This document shows, one piece after another, positions 1-9,645 of a stretch of DNA of 64,000 bases. This stretch comes from an uncultured Bacillota bacterium. Lineage in GTDB: Bacteria; Bacillota; Clostridia; Lachnospirales; Lachnospiraceae. Location: contig CASEXH010000006.1 in NCBI GenBank assembly GCA_949291945.1, positions 186,001 to 250,000 on the forward strand, given 5' to 3'. How positions within the stretch are numbered: the first letter of the stretch is position 1; each line of letters begins with the position of its first letter. Below the pieces are notes generated by a model. That model was not told the origin of the DNA, ran no database searches, and saw only the letters and a list, made by a program, of their open reading frames with translations. A program made the position numbers and the translations under genes.

Positions 1-889
1 TGTTCAGATACAGGGAGGCATACTTATATACACTTCCCGTGACCTTTCTGTTTAGCTGCCACACATCTCCTTCTCGGATCTGCTTTAGCCCCAGCAGCTC
101 TGAGAAATCGTTTCCTGTGTTCTCCCCGTCTATGAGATGGAACTCCAAAGCATACTCCTGCATCTGACGCATTTCCTGATAAATAAGAGAGCGCAGAAGC
201 CCTGTGGCTGTCCGGCGTGCCTCCTCCCCCTGGTATTCACAGTAGAATTGGAGGGGTTTTCTGCTGTCCCTGGTATAGGGAACCTGAATAAAATCATCTG
301 CATAACATTCCCCCAGGACATCCCCTATCCATTCTCCGCAATAATCCCTCTCAGATTCCAGAAGCACATCCACATTTCCGAAGTATAAAATATTTTCCCC
401 TTTCTCAGAGGTCACGTATTTCTCCCAGTCAGAATCCTGGGCGTATCCTGCCGCATCCATGGTTTCCTGGTATCCCCTTAGAATAGCCTCTGCATAATCC
501 TGAATGGCGAAGCCAGCTTCGTCTTCCTGCCTTCTCATCTCCTGTTCCTGTTCCTGGAGATACAAGGTAAGGCCCCTAATCTTTCCCATGAGTTCTGCAT
601 AAATCACGTCCTGACGTTTCCCGATTCCCAGGAAACGCTTGATAATAGTGAGGATGCTATTGTCCAGAAGCTCGCTTTTAATCTCTTCAATTTCCTCCTG
701 GGTGTAGGGATGAGCTTCCTCCTCATTTACATACTGAAATTTATTATGGTATTTTTCATAAAGGGCCTGTCTCAGCTCCTCCACACTGTCTAAATCCTTG
801 AGAACCGCCGCTTGTTTACCGGCATATTCCTCGAAGACCTGGATATTTTCCTCCAGGCCTTCTATCAATTCTATATAATCCTTGTACAT
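1..889 (-). CDS. FtsK/SpoIIIE-like ATPase, N-terminal part (runs off window)
   Basis: The reading frame opens with ATG at 889 and stays open to base 1, giving about 296 residues. The first ~150 residues are charged and helical, consistent with a coiled coil. A strand-rich section follows around residues 205-270 (QVPYTRDSRKP, then LRSLIYQEMRQ, then FHLIDGENTGNDF). This resembles the segment just before the motor domain in clostridial FtsK/SpoIIIE-family proteins, which are hexameric DNA- or protein-pumping ATPases. The Walker motifs would lie outside the window, so the assignment is inferred from pattern only. It is the last visible gene of the tubulin/vWA operon, 5 bases after the preceding stop. 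A generic coiled-coil protein of this system is the main alternative. Confidence 0.55.
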   Translation of the reverse strand, partial: MYKDYIELIEGLEENIQVFEEYAGKQAAVLKDLDSVEELRQALYEKYHNKFQYVNEEEAHPYTQEEIEEIKSELLDNSILTIIKRFLGIGKRQDVIYAELMGKIRGLTLYLQEQEQEMRRQEDEAGFAIQDYAEAILRGYQETMDAAGYAQDSDWEKYVTSEKGENILYFGNVDVLLESERDYCGEWIGDVLGECYADDFIQVPYTRDSRKPLQFYCEYQGEEARRTATGLLRSLIYQEMRQMQEYALEFHLIDGENTGNDFSELLGLKQIREGDVWQLNRKVTGSVYKYASLYLN

Positions 890-894
890 ATCTG

Positions 895-1776
895 TCACTT
901 CCTGTCTCTGTCACCGCCGGAAAAGACGGATTTCAGTATATAGATAATCGCTCCTATGATAATAAGGGAGGGAATCAGAGCGACAAACACTGCATACACA
1001 GTACGCACCGCCAGAACTATAATGGTTACCAGGAAGAAAACCACCACCATACCTAAAAGATATCCCACAGGTACGGTAATGTAATATAAGATTCCCCCGT
1101 TTTCATAGCTGGCTTTCACAGCGATTCCCAGTCCTACAATTCCTCCGATAATTCCCGTAATACCGGAGAAATTAAAGGTGTAGCAATACTGGGCTGTTTC
1201 CTGGGAGGCCATGGACAGAACAATGCCAATGTACAGTCTGAAAAACAGGAAATAGGTGAGAAGTCCCAGGACCGCCGCAATGACAAGTCCGTAAACCACT
1301 TTCACAATGCCCATATCCGCCACACTGTCAGAACCTCTCCTGGCAGGAGGAGCATTCCTTCTGTCTCTGGAATCATACCCTCCTCCGGAGTATCCTGAAG
1401 GGGAAGGGATTTTTGGTCCCGGTGTAGGGGGAGTGTAAGGTCCGCCTCCTGAAGGCATATGTGAACCTCCCCCTGTGCCTCCGGATCCCCCAGGTGCCGG
1501 GGAGGGCTGAAGTTTCGGTGCCTCCTGGTATACAACCCCGGCAAATTTTCCATGAGAATATACCATATCCATAATCCGCAGACCATGCCAGGTATTTCCA
1601 CTGGAAAGGGCACCGCTGATCTCCTGTTCCCTCTGCTTAGTGCAGTATACACTGTCCAGAAGCTTCACCATATATCCTCTTCTGTTCTTTAGGGGATAGG
1701 CGGTTCCGTCCGGCTCTTTCACCCTTCCGGAACTTTCATATTCATAGACAGTCTTATTCTTTCCCACTATCTTCAC
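895..1776 (-). CDS. Membrane protein with Pro/Gly-rich linker
   Basis: A 293-residue protein I do not recognise. Residues 1-90 form a small beta-rich soluble domain (GKNKTVYEYESSG at the start). Residues ~90-150 are a flexible Pro/Gly/Ser-rich linker. The remainder holds about four hydrophobic segments, so the N-terminal domain probably sits at a membrane. The start is GTG, supported by a strong ribosome binding site (CAGGAGGAAAG) seven bases upstream that overlaps the end of the previous gene. The tight spacing makes it part of the tubulin/GTPase operon. Function unknown. Confidence 0.7.
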   Translation of the reverse strand: MKIVGKNKTVYEYESSGRVKEPDGTAYPLKNRRGYMVKLLDSVYCTKQREQEISGALSSGNTWHGLRIMDMVYSHGKFAGVVYQEAPKLQPSPAPGGSGGTGGGSHMPSGGGPYTPPTPGPKIPSPSGYSGGGYDSRDRRNAPPARRGSDSVADMGIVKVVYGLVIAAVLGLLTYFLFFRLYIGIVLSMASQETAQYCYTFNFSGITGIIGGIVGLGIAVKASYENGGILYYITVPVGYLLGMVVVFFLVTIIVLAVRTVYAVFVALIPSLIIIGAIIYILKSVFSGGDRDRK

Positions 1777-1777
1777 T

Positions 1778-1999
1778 TTAACTTTCCTCCTGACGTCTCA
1801 GCAAAGTCTCCGTCTCCCTCAGGAGATAGTTCAGTCTGTCCTCATCCCTGGACAGACTTTCCATATTCTCCAGAATCTCCTCCAGGTATTGACTCTCAAA
1901 ATTCTCCCTCATGGAGTCATCCCAGGTGAGCTGCTGCCATTTCTGCCGCAAAAGACTTTTGTAATTTGAAAACATCTGCTGTTCTAATTCTCTTTTCAT
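1778..1999 (-). CDS. Small charged helical protein
   Basis: A 73-residue protein, almost entirely predicted amphipathic helix with many Glu, Arg, Leu and Gln residues. No membrane segment, signal peptide or known motif is visible. It lies 15 bases after the vWA gene upstream and its stop overlaps the ribosome binding site of the next gene, so it is translated within the same operon. GGGGAGTG precedes the ATG. It may be an adaptor or a small subunit for one of the neighbouring membrane proteins, but this is a guess from position only. Confidence 0.6.
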   Translation of the reverse strand: MKRELEQQMFSNYKSLLRQKWQQLTWDDSMRENFESQYLEEILENMESLSRDEDRLNYLLRETETLLRRQEES

Positions 2000-2014
2000 T
2001 TCACTCCCCGGCTT

Positions 2015-3277
2015 TTAGTATCTGCTTACAGTGCCTCCGCCGCCTACCATGCGTCCTCTCCGGAACTCTTTTTCCATGGTGCTGATAAGAGCTGCAATAA
2101 GGATCCACAGAATGAACCATGTAACCACGTAAGAAAGTCCCAGAATCTGTACCAGAAGTTCCACCAGCAGGGCTCCCACAAAGGATTTAATGGCGCTGGA
2201 AATCAGGATCATTGCCCAGCAGTCCTCCTTAGTAGCGGCAAAAATCATCAAAAAGCCAATAAGGGTTCCCAGTATGGTAAGGAATACCACCCTCATAATT
2301 CCATAGAGCCAGTCCATATCCTGCACCTTCCGGAGGGATAAAAGATCCCTGCTGTCAGAGAAGGCCTTTCCGGCTTCCTCCATGGCGCCTTTTAAGAGGC
2401 TGGCATCCTCCACCTGGAGGAAAACACCGTTGGTTCCGTCTGCAATCTTCTGCATAAGACCCTCGTCCACATTTCCCAGACCTACAGTGCTCACGCTGAT
2501 ATTGCTCCTGGCATATTTTTTCAGCACACCCCCTATGGGGCTGAAAAGCCCAATATCCGTGGCATATCCGTCTGTGAGAAGAATTACCCTGGGGGCCTTA
2601 TCATCTGTCCAGACCTTATTTTCATAGTCCTCCATAACCTGTTTCAGTGCTCCTTTAATGGAGGTTCCTCCTCCCTCTCCCAGGGTAATCTCCACTCCTC
2701 CCTCTGAGATGGGCTTCATGTCCCGGAGAATCTGGGTATTGTCGGAAAAGCTGTAAACCATGTAGGGAAAATCCTCCGGCATACCGCTTAAGATCTCATT
2801 AATGGCCTCGTATCTGAGATAATTCGGATCATTACCTTCCATGGAACCGGAATCGTCAATGAGAAATACATAGGAAGTGGCCTCCCTGGGGGCCTTCTCC
2901 GTATTCAGGCTGTAGAGGAACTGGAAAAGACATCCCAGTCCGAAGACAGCCACCGCCCCTGCTACAAGAAACAGAATAACTTTCCATCTCTCATCTAAAA
3001 ATAAAACATAGTCCTCCAGGGTCCCCCGGATGCCGCTGACAGTCATCACCACTGCCGTGAGAATCAAATACAGCAGCAGAAAAATAATCCCAATTAAGAG
3101 AGTCCTGGGAATCAAGTCTCCTAAAACGTTATACAAAAACATTCCTATGAGCCAGGCAGCCACGCCGGCAATAATGCTGGCAATCAGCAGAACCACATCA
3201 AACACTGTAGAGGTCCTTGCCGGCCCCACATTCTGAATTCTCTTGCCTCCCATGTTGTATCCTTTTGGTGGTCTCAT
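2015..3277 (-). CDS. vWA-domain membrane protein
   Basis: A 420-residue protein with two or three N-terminal membrane segments (about residues 25-120), a von Willebrand factor A domain (about 130-300) and C-terminal membrane segments (about 325-400). The vWA domain shows an intact metal-ion-dependent adhesion site, DDSGSM near residue 142, and a later LLTDGYATD that matches the family's conserved Asp strand. vWA domains bind protein ligands through a divalent metal. Here it would be held at the membrane, with the side uncertain. The start ATG follows GGGGGGGAG. It is the third vWA protein of the operon; the other two are at the operon's 5' end and carry signal peptides. Confidence 0.88.
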   Translation of the reverse strand: MRPPKGYNMGGKRIQNVGPARTSTVFDVVLLIASIIAGVAAWLIGMFLYNVLGDLIPRTLLIGIIFLLLYLILTAVVMTVSGIRGTLEDYVLFLDERWKVILFLVAGAVAVFGLGCLFQFLYSLNTEKAPREATSYVFLIDDSGSMEGNDPNYLRYEAINEILSGMPEDFPYMVYSFSDNTQILRDMKPISEGGVEITLGEGGGTSIKGALKQVMEDYENKVWTDDKAPRVILLTDGYATDIGLFSPIGGVLKKYARSNISVSTVGLGNVDEGLMQKIADGTNGVFLQVEDASLLKGAMEEAGKAFSDSRDLLSLRKVQDMDWLYGIMRVVFLTILGTLIGFLMIFAATKEDCWAMILISSAIKSFVGALLVELLVQILGLSYVVTWFILWILIAALISTMEKEFRRGRMVGGGGTVSRY

Positions 3278-3392
3278 ATTTCTCCCCCCCTATTGTATAT
3301 TCTTGTTGTACTCATTTTTCTCTTTTGCACAGTATTTCTATTTTGCTGCAGCAAATAATATTTAACTGGCATATGGCGTATGCCTCCCTGTA

Positions 3393-4979
3393 CTACTGAT
3401 TCTGTAGATTATAGAAGGCATAAGGGAACCAAACCTTACGCTGTGTCTCAATACCATTTTTGTCCACAGTCACGATGGTGAGGCATTCATTCTCCATGGA
3501 AAGATTCTGTTGGCCTGCCGTAAGGCTTTGGTTCTCAGATACCTTCTGTCCCTTTCCGTCTCGCCAATAGTAATATGCCTGCTGGATTTCATTGTCTTTT
3601 CCCCGAGCTTCCACCGTAATATTTACTTTTCCCAGCTCTGCAGTGTTTTCCACCTTAATGCTGACTCCCTGTCTAAAACAAGGAATCAGAAGCAAGAGAA
3701 CTACAGCAACGTTGACACCAATCATCTTCATCCTTTTTCTGGTTTTAATTCCCGCAGGATGGGGCCAGTTCAGGGCCACGGAGCAAATAATTCCGCACAG
3801 AACAATCACCAACACTGCAAGAAGGTTATCCGCACATTTCCGGAGGGTTAGAACAGCTCCTGCTCCCATGAGAAACCAGGCAATCATAAGACGGATATTC
3901 AGGCTCTCTTCCTGTTTCACCAGGAAGATCAGTCCTGCGGAAATCACCGCCGCTATGGCCAGCACCCACATTCCCCGGTTCACCAGGTACATAATTAGGC
4001 TTATGGAAACTGCAGCCACAGGGATTTCCACACCATACCACTTATAATTTTCATAGTTCTTATTTCTGATATTCTGAAAAAGCACATAATATATAATGCC
4101 GTACAGGAGAACCAGGGCCCACACATAGGTAAAATAAAAGGTCTGGGAGCACTTAAGCACCAGGCAAAGTCCCCCAAAGCCCCACATAAAGAGAGTGCTG
4201 GAATTACCCTCTGTATGCTGTTCCTTCCGGCTTTTCGGCTGGAGAACATACCCCATAACTCCTGTAAGGGCCACCATAAGAATCACCAGAAAGGCAGACA
4301 TATACTTCTCCCCAAAAGCAGCATATGACTGGGGCAGTATGGACACATACGCCAAAAGGGGCGTAAAACGCATAGATACCAGAATGTAAGCCAGGACAAA
4401 GAGGAACGTTGTGCGTTTTCCCACTTCAACCTTGTCCTCCTTCATGCACTTTCGGGAAAGGGTCTCTGCCAAAATCCATCCTGCTGAGACAGTGCCATAA
4501 AAAATAATAAAGTAGGCCCCCTCAATGCCGGATCCCTGGCTCTGCAGCCTCAGCACCATACACATTGTAAGAATTGCCCATAAAAACACATTCCGAATCT
4601 TCAAAATTTTGGATTTATAAAAGACTGCCAGCAGGATTCCTGCAATTGCCAGGATACTCACTGAGCTTACAATACTATCCATGAACAGTGTAAGACTTTG
4701 TTCAAAATCTCCCTTCTGCATCCACACATAGTCCATATGCAGAACACCTATCAGAAGGATATCCACCAGAACCATAGTGCTGAAAAGGGCTCCTGGATTT
4801 CCCTTATATGCTTCCTTGAACATGAGCTGGTTTACCAGGTATCCCCCTAGCACCAGGTAGGCAAGGGCATGTATCCAGCTAAAATTCATTACCAGAAGAG
4901 GAAGCATAATCACTCCCTCCAAAATTAAAAAGCAAAGATTATGCTTTGTTTTTTCAAAATCCGTATTCTTTACATCCAT
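3393..4979 (-). CDS. Polytopic membrane protein with C-terminal Ig-like domain
   Basis: A 528-residue protein with roughly twelve hydrophobic segments over residues 15-440. The last ~80 residues (from about 450) are beta-rich and extracytoplasmic in character, with an aromatic stretch QQAYYYWRDGKG. I do not recognise the family. The gene starts 16 bases after the Sel1-repeat gene, with AGGAGGAGAAG before the ATG, and belongs to the same operon. A ~115-base gap separates it from the following vWA gene; I see no clear terminator there. It could be the membrane platform of the system, by position only. Confidence 0.65.
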   Translation of the reverse strand: MDVKNTDFEKTKHNLCFLILEGVIMLPLLVMNFSWIHALAYLVLGGYLVNQLMFKEAYKGNPGALFSTMVLVDILLIGVLHMDYVWMQKGDFEQSLTLFMDSIVSSVSILAIAGILLAVFYKSKILKIRNVFLWAILTMCMVLRLQSQGSGIEGAYFIIFYGTVSAGWILAETLSRKCMKEDKVEVGKRTTFLFVLAYILVSMRFTPLLAYVSILPQSYAAFGEKYMSAFLVILMVALTGVMGYVLQPKSRKEQHTEGNSSTLFMWGFGGLCLVLKCSQTFYFTYVWALVLLYGIIYYVLFQNIRNKNYENYKWYGVEIPVAAVSISLIMYLVNRGMWVLAIAAVISAGLIFLVKQEESLNIRLMIAWFLMGAGAVLTLRKCADNLLAVLVIVLCGIICSVALNWPHPAGIKTRKRMKMIGVNVAVVLLLLIPCFRQGVSIKVENTAELGKVNITVEARGKDNEIQQAYYYWRDGKGQKVSENQSLTAGQQNLSMENECLTIVTVDKNGIETQRKVWFPYAFYNLQNQ

Positions 4980-4995
4980 GTCTTCTTCTCCTCCT

Positions 4996-6015
4996 CTATA
5001 ACAGCCATATCAGCAGATAAATTCCCAAAAGGCCTGACATAGCAGGAATCAGCCAGTTGAAGAAGGCAAAGGGATGGGCTTTGTAACGCACTGCCGCCGC
5101 TCCCCAAATACCTGCCCCTGCTAGAAGGAAAAGCACGCTCCAGGCAGGGTGGATCCCATACAGGCTTCCCAGAGTCTGAAAAATTGTGAGAAACAGCATT
5201 GCCCCCAAAACCAAAAGTCCCAATCTCAGGACACGAATATTGTAGATTCTCTGATTCAGGATATTCTTCAGATTGATTCTGCGATTTCTGTTCAGAGCTG
5301 CGGTTCCATATCCGGTATAGCAATGGTAAGCCTCTTCCCAGCTTGTCCCCCGGGCTTCGCTGTAGTACAAATCCCCCAGCTTGGCCTGAGCCTCTCCGTT
5401 CCCTTGTTCCGCAGCCTGAAGGAGGAGTTCCTGGGCTGTCTCGGGATTTTTGTCCTTGAGATATTCACTCATGTACATCTGTGCCTCCGGCAGACCAGCT
5501 TCCGTAAGACGAGTGAGGGCTTTCATCTCCTCGGCGGACAAATCCTCATGTTTTCTGAAATGCTCCCGGATGGGCTTCATTTCCTTCTCATACAGGGCAA
5601 AGGGTACTACAAAACCTCTGCCGTTTTTCTGTGCTTTTTCATAGAGCCTCTGCTCCGTAACCACAGGATATCCCAGGGCAGCGGAAATATCTGCTCCCAC
5701 CGCCAGTACAGTCTCTCTTCCAAGGCCGGTCTCCTCCTGAGCATTTCCTATAAAACGGTTTAGATTAGTCTCCTCCGTTTCCCCTTCCTCTGCCCGGATA
5801 AGCTCCTGAAAGCCTGCGGCAGAGACCATAAGTTTAATCTGCAGAATCCTCTGCTCCGGTATCTTTGCCTGGCGCATTTCAGCCTCCAAGGCTTCTTTAT
5901 CCAAAAAGATTTCCTTGCCGCAGCGCTGGACAATATCATACAAAATGCCTCCTACGCTGGTGTATTCCGGACGTTCTGCCTCAAAGAAACCTCTTATGTC
6001 ATCACTCTTCGGCAT
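4996..6015 (-). CDS. Sel1-like repeat membrane protein
   Basis: A 339-residue protein. Residues ~140-230 contain Sel1-like helical repeats, recognisable by spaced AEAGLPEAQMYMSEYL and AAEQGNGEAQAKLGDLYY units; these repeats bind partner proteins. Three hydrophobic segments follow at about 255-335. The N-terminal 130 residues are soluble and unassigned. It overlaps the end of the kinase-like gene by 14 bases, a sign of translational coupling, and has GAAGGAG before the ATG. A scaffold linking cytoplasmic partners to the membrane is plausible; its exact role is unknown. Confidence 0.75.
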   Translation of the reverse strand: MPKSDDIRGFFEAERPEYTSVGGILYDIVQRCGKEIFLDKEALEAEMRQAKIPEQRILQIKLMVSAAGFQELIRAEEGETEETNLNRFIGNAQEETGLGRETVLAVGADISAALGYPVVTEQRLYEKAQKNGRGFVVPFALYEKEMKPIREHFRKHEDLSAEEMKALTRLTEAGLPEAQMYMSEYLKDKNPETAQELLLQAAEQGNGEAQAKLGDLYYSEARGTSWEEAYHCYTGYGTAALNRNRRINLKNILNQRIYNIRVLRLGLLVLGAMLFLTIFQTLGSLYGIHPAWSVLFLLAGAGIWGAAAVRYKAHPFAFFNWLIPAMSGLLGIYLLIWLL

Positions 6016-7144
6016 TCTTTTCTCCTTCCTTTTCCCTGTTTATCTTTCTGTTTTTTCCACCTGTCCATCCCAAACGTTCAAAGCAGTAAAGCCATTCGCC
6101 GGGTTCCGGCGCTCTTTTCTTTCCCCTGCGCACCGCTGTTTTCTGGCACAGGGCCCTGAGGAAAAGATCTCGCAGCGCTGGAGCTGCGTCTTTCCAGAGC
6201 TCCACAATTCTCTGCTCATCTGCAAAAAGCCCCAGTGCATTGGAATCATCCTCCGGCTCAAAGATAAACACCGGCATCTTGTGATAGTCACGGAATTTCT
6301 CATAATGAGCCCTCTCCGAGTCATCTACATAGCCGTCCATAAGGCGTCCCTCATAAGCATACCGGCCGAACATCAGATAAAAAAACATAGCGGCCATGCT
6401 GTAATTCTGGGAGCTGTAGTCAAAGTACTTCTGCTTTCCCTGGACAATGGCCGGCTCTGCAAACTCCACAGGATAACTGCAGGCCTCCATATCAAAAAAA
6501 TCCTCCTCTGCCCATTGCTGCTTATTCCTGTCCGGAAAAATCAAATTGGAAAAATTCAGATAAAGCCTTCCATCCTGTGAAAAGAACAGTCTGCTCAGGT
6601 GAAAATCCAGATATAGATATCCGCTCTCATTGATGCTCTGGATACGTCTTGCAATCTCTATGGCCATCTGCTGAATTTTTTTATTTTTCCAGGACATTTC
6701 TCCCACATGGCTTAAGTACCGGAATCCGTCCTCCATGACAGGGTATCCCCCATAGGGAAACAACACCGCCAGGCTTGTATCATCCTCGGTTCTTTCATGG
6801 GAAAAATTATAGGGTTGATCTACAGCCAGAGAGCAGCCAATCTGCTCGCTGTCATTTAGCTGAATTAAATCACAAGGCCAAAGTACATCCTTTTGGTCTG
6901 CAGGATTCTGGATAAAGCGTATATATTTAGGGAGCATCTCATCTTTCTCATACAACTTTTTCATGAAAAATATTTCCTGGGTGTCTATATTTTCCAGCAG
7001 AGGGCTCACGCTTCCCTGTCCGTCATCGCCGGCCAGAGGATCCTGTACCATACGTCCTGTCCATTGGTAAAAACCCTTGCCATAGACAGCGCTGTATAAG
7101 ATGTCATCTTCCTCATAATATTTTTCTCGGCTCAATAAAAACAT
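6002..7144 (-). CDS. Protein kinase-like protein, probably catalytically degenerate
   Basis: A 380-residue protein whose centre aligns by eye with the Ser/Thr protein kinase fold. The stretch YLDFHLSRLFF (about residue 200) sits where HRDLKPxNIL would be, and LNFSN about ten residues later sits where DFG would be. The catalytic Asp position is kept. The usual Lys and the metal-binding Asn of the loop are His and Arg, and the Asp of DFG is Asn. A candidate ATP-binding Lys lies in FFMKKLY. With both metal ligands changed it is probably a pseudokinase sensor or scaffold. It lies between the GAP1-like and Sel1 genes in one operon. Confidence 0.6.
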   Translation of the reverse strand: MFLLSREKYYEEDDILYSAVYGKGFYQWTGRMVQDPLAGDDGQGSVSPLLENIDTQEIFFMKKLYEKDEMLPKYIRFIQNPADQKDVLWPCDLIQLNDSEQIGCSLAVDQPYNFSHERTEDDTSLAVLFPYGGYPVMEDGFRYLSHVGEMSWKNKKIQQMAIEIARRIQSINESGYLYLDFHLSRLFFSQDGRLYLNFSNLIFPDRNKQQWAEEDFFDMEACSYPVEFAEPAIVQGKQKYFDYSSQNYSMAAMFFYLMFGRYAYEGRLMDGYVDDSERAHYEKFRDYHKMPVFIFEPEDDSNALGLFADEQRIVELWKDAAPALRDLFLRALCQKTAVRRGKKRAPEPGEWLYCFERLGWTGGKNRKINREKEGEKNAEE

Positions 7145-7173
7145 TTTTTCATTCCTCTTTTTCCCTGGTAGAT

Positions 7174-9621
7174 TTATTTCTTATTTCTTCTCCACCTTTT
7201 CCCTTTTTCCTGAGGTTCCGGTTCCTCGTACTCGTCTTCATATTCCTCTTCGTACTCTTCTTCGTCTGCTCTATCCGTCTTCTTTCTGAACTTGTTAAAA
7301 AGACCTGCCACCGGGGAGGCGGATTTCTCCTCTTTCTTTTTCTGCTTTCTCTGTTTCCGGAGAATTCCCAGCCATTCCTTTACCTGTTTAGCCCTGGCTC
7401 CTCCATCATGAATATAATCCTCCGCTGCCTCCCAGTATTCGTCCTCTTTCAGGAGACGGCTATCGCAACAAATAATCTCTGGATTATCATCCAGCGCCCG
7501 GACCTCTTCCTCATCCAAAATCTGGAAGGGATTGTCATATTTATATTTTCCCAGAAGCAACCAGTTGTCCAAAGGAACAGGAGTAATACTCTCTTCCTCC
7601 CTCCGCCTGGCCATACTTATATACAAGTCATTGATCATCCGGCTTACTTCCTTCAAATTCCGATTAGACTTCAGCATCCTCTGCTGGAATTCATCATACT
7701 CTCTGGAAAATTTTACACGCCGCTCCATCATACCCCGGCATATTTCCATGGCCTGCCGCATCATAACATCATCCATGAGGCAGATGGCAATTTTATACCA
7801 CTCTTTTTCCTCCTCTTCCATAACGCCGCCTCTCCGGGAAGCTGCGTCCTCCAGAAGATCCATAAAAATATTCCTTCCTTTTTCATCGAAAGCATTTCTA
7901 TTGTAGGCTGCAAAATCCGTAACTTCGATGAGCAGCTCCTTGGAAAATTCCCGTTTAATCACATGAATCAGCAGGTTTAGCAGCCCGATGAAAAATTTAC
8001 TGTTTGGGTAGTCAAATATATTAAAGAAAGCATATTCATCTCTTTTACTTATGGAAAATTTTTCCATGGTGATATGTTCCCAGTATTCCTCCTTGGCGGC
8101 TCTCTCATAGGATTTTCGTCTTCCTGGATCTTCTGAAGCCAAAGACATAATTTCCATATAACTTTCGTAGGTCTTCACAGGTGATTCGTCTTTATCCAGG
8201 AGACTGGTATATAATTTCCATGCCTCTTCTTCCGCTCGGTCTATAGTAAGAGGTCTCTTAGGCACATAAGAGGATTCTCTAAGAAGATCCCCTAATATTT
8301 TCCAAGATATCTCTCCCTTAAGGGCATAGCTGCTGTAATAAACATCCAGTATTTCCCCTCCATTTGGAAGTTCAACAAGTTTTCTGGAATAAACCTTGAA
8401 CTTATCCTCTCTGAGCCGATTCAGCTTCTTTGCACCTTTCTCCGGCTCGCACTGGCTGATACAGCTTATATCGTACGCTTCTCCTGCCTGCAAAAGTTCC
8501 TGGTTCTGAGTATGATCTAACTTTTCTTCCAGGAAATCCTCAATTTCATCCCTGAATCTCCAGCCCTGTCCTGTAGCACGTTCAAGCATCCTGGCGATAT
8601 AGGAATCCATATACTGACTGTTTTCGGAACGAGAACTCAGAGCTTCATAAAGCTTCTCATTTAATGTCTCCTCGTCAAACCTTTCCACCAGAGCATCCAT
8701 ATCCGGATATTTCAGCATCTGATATGCAATTTTCAGGATAATGGCATCCGATGCCTGAGGGTTCCCCAGTTTAACCGCCAAAGCCTCCAAGGCCTCAAAG
8801 AACTGTTGGCCTAAATCCGGGTTATCCCAGCGATTAGGAAAAGCTGTCACGTATCCATATCTCTCCAAACGGTTCATGACTCTGTTAGTCAGAATATTGT
8901 TCTGCCCGGTTCTCACATCCAAATACCAGTCTGAGGCGCCGTAGCTGTCTGAAAAAATCAGATTCTTTTTCAAAGATTCATTAAGATTTGCCGTAGCACA
9001 GGAAAGATTTCTTCTCATAGAGTAAGGCACTCCCATACAGATACAATACAAAAGCGCCGGGATTTTCTCTTCTTCCAGTCCGCAGATATACAGAGGCTTC
9101 CGTTCCGATCTCTTGGCATAGAACTGGGCAAAAACTCCCTGAATAAGTCTTACATATCTCTCACGGTTAAGGCCGCAGATTTCCAAAGCCCCCTTCAGAG
9201 TAAAGTCTTCATATCGATCCAGTTCCTCCGGAATCACTCTGGCTTCTTCCTCGGACTCCTTGAAATTACTTTCCTTTACTGTAAGAAAAATATTAGGATT
9301 CTTGATGATTTCATCATCTTTCATAGAAAATATGAACGTATGAGAAAACATATTATTTCCTCTGTTCAGACTATCCGCAGTTCCATAACGAATTCTGGTG
9401 AAATACAGATAATTTCCCTTTACTGTAATATCCATGAGCTTTTCAATGGACTTTCCTGACTTATCCTCCGGTATTTTTCCAAAAATATAGCTGTTCATAA
9501 AGCTTCCGTAAGTCTTCTGGACCTCCAGAGGTAAATCTTCAGAGCAGGCCACGGTCTGCCAGCCGGAATCAACACTCTGTCCGTCCACACGGGTGTAACA
9601 GCACTGCTTAAATTTTTTCAT
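7174..9621 (-). CDS. GAP1-N2-like GTPase-associated protein
   Basis: An 815-residue soluble protein. Its N-terminus (CCYTRVD, then SGWQTVACSEDLP, then TYGSFMNSYIFG) matches what I remember of the GAP1-N2 domain (GTPase-associated protein 1, N-terminal type 2), followed by a helical middle region typical of GAP1-M. The C-terminus (~760-815) is a low-complexity Glu/Tyr then Lys/Arg tail. Such proteins are encoded next to TRAFAC-type GTPases in systems predicted by comparative genomics to act in conflict or signalling. Here the GTPase gene lies immediately upstream (24 bases), which supports the assignment. Biochemical function is unknown. Confidence 0.7.
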   Translation of the reverse strand: MKKFKQCCYTRVDGQSVDSGWQTVACSEDLPLEVQKTYGSFMNSYIFGKIPEDKSGKSIEKLMDITVKGNYLYFTRIRYGTADSLNRGNNMFSHTFIFSMKDDEIIKNPNIFLTVKESNFKESEEEARVIPEELDRYEDFTLKGALEICGLNRERYVRLIQGVFAQFYAKRSERKPLYICGLEEEKIPALLYCICMGVPYSMRRNLSCATANLNESLKKNLIFSDSYGASDWYLDVRTGQNNILTNRVMNRLERYGYVTAFPNRWDNPDLGQQFFEALEALAVKLGNPQASDAIILKIAYQMLKYPDMDALVERFDEETLNEKLYEALSSRSENSQYMDSYIARMLERATGQGWRFRDEIEDFLEEKLDHTQNQELLQAGEAYDISCISQCEPEKGAKKLNRLREDKFKVYSRKLVELPNGGEILDVYYSSYALKGEISWKILGDLLRESSYVPKRPLTIDRAEEEAWKLYTSLLDKDESPVKTYESYMEIMSLASEDPGRRKSYERAAKEEYWEHITMEKFSISKRDEYAFFNIFDYPNSKFFIGLLNLLIHVIKREFSKELLIEVTDFAAYNRNAFDEKGRNIFMDLLEDAASRRGGVMEEEEKEWYKIAICLMDDVMMRQAMEICRGMMERRVKFSREYDEFQQRMLKSNRNLKEVSRMINDLYISMARRREEESITPVPLDNWLLLGKYKYDNPFQILDEEEVRALDDNPEIICCDSRLLKEDEYWEAAEDYIHDGGARAKQVKEWLGILRKQRKQKKKEEKSASPVAGLFNKFRKKTDRADEEEYEEEYEDEYEEPEPQEKGKRWRRNKK

Positions 9622-9645
9622 TTTTACCTGCCTCCTCTCAAGAGC

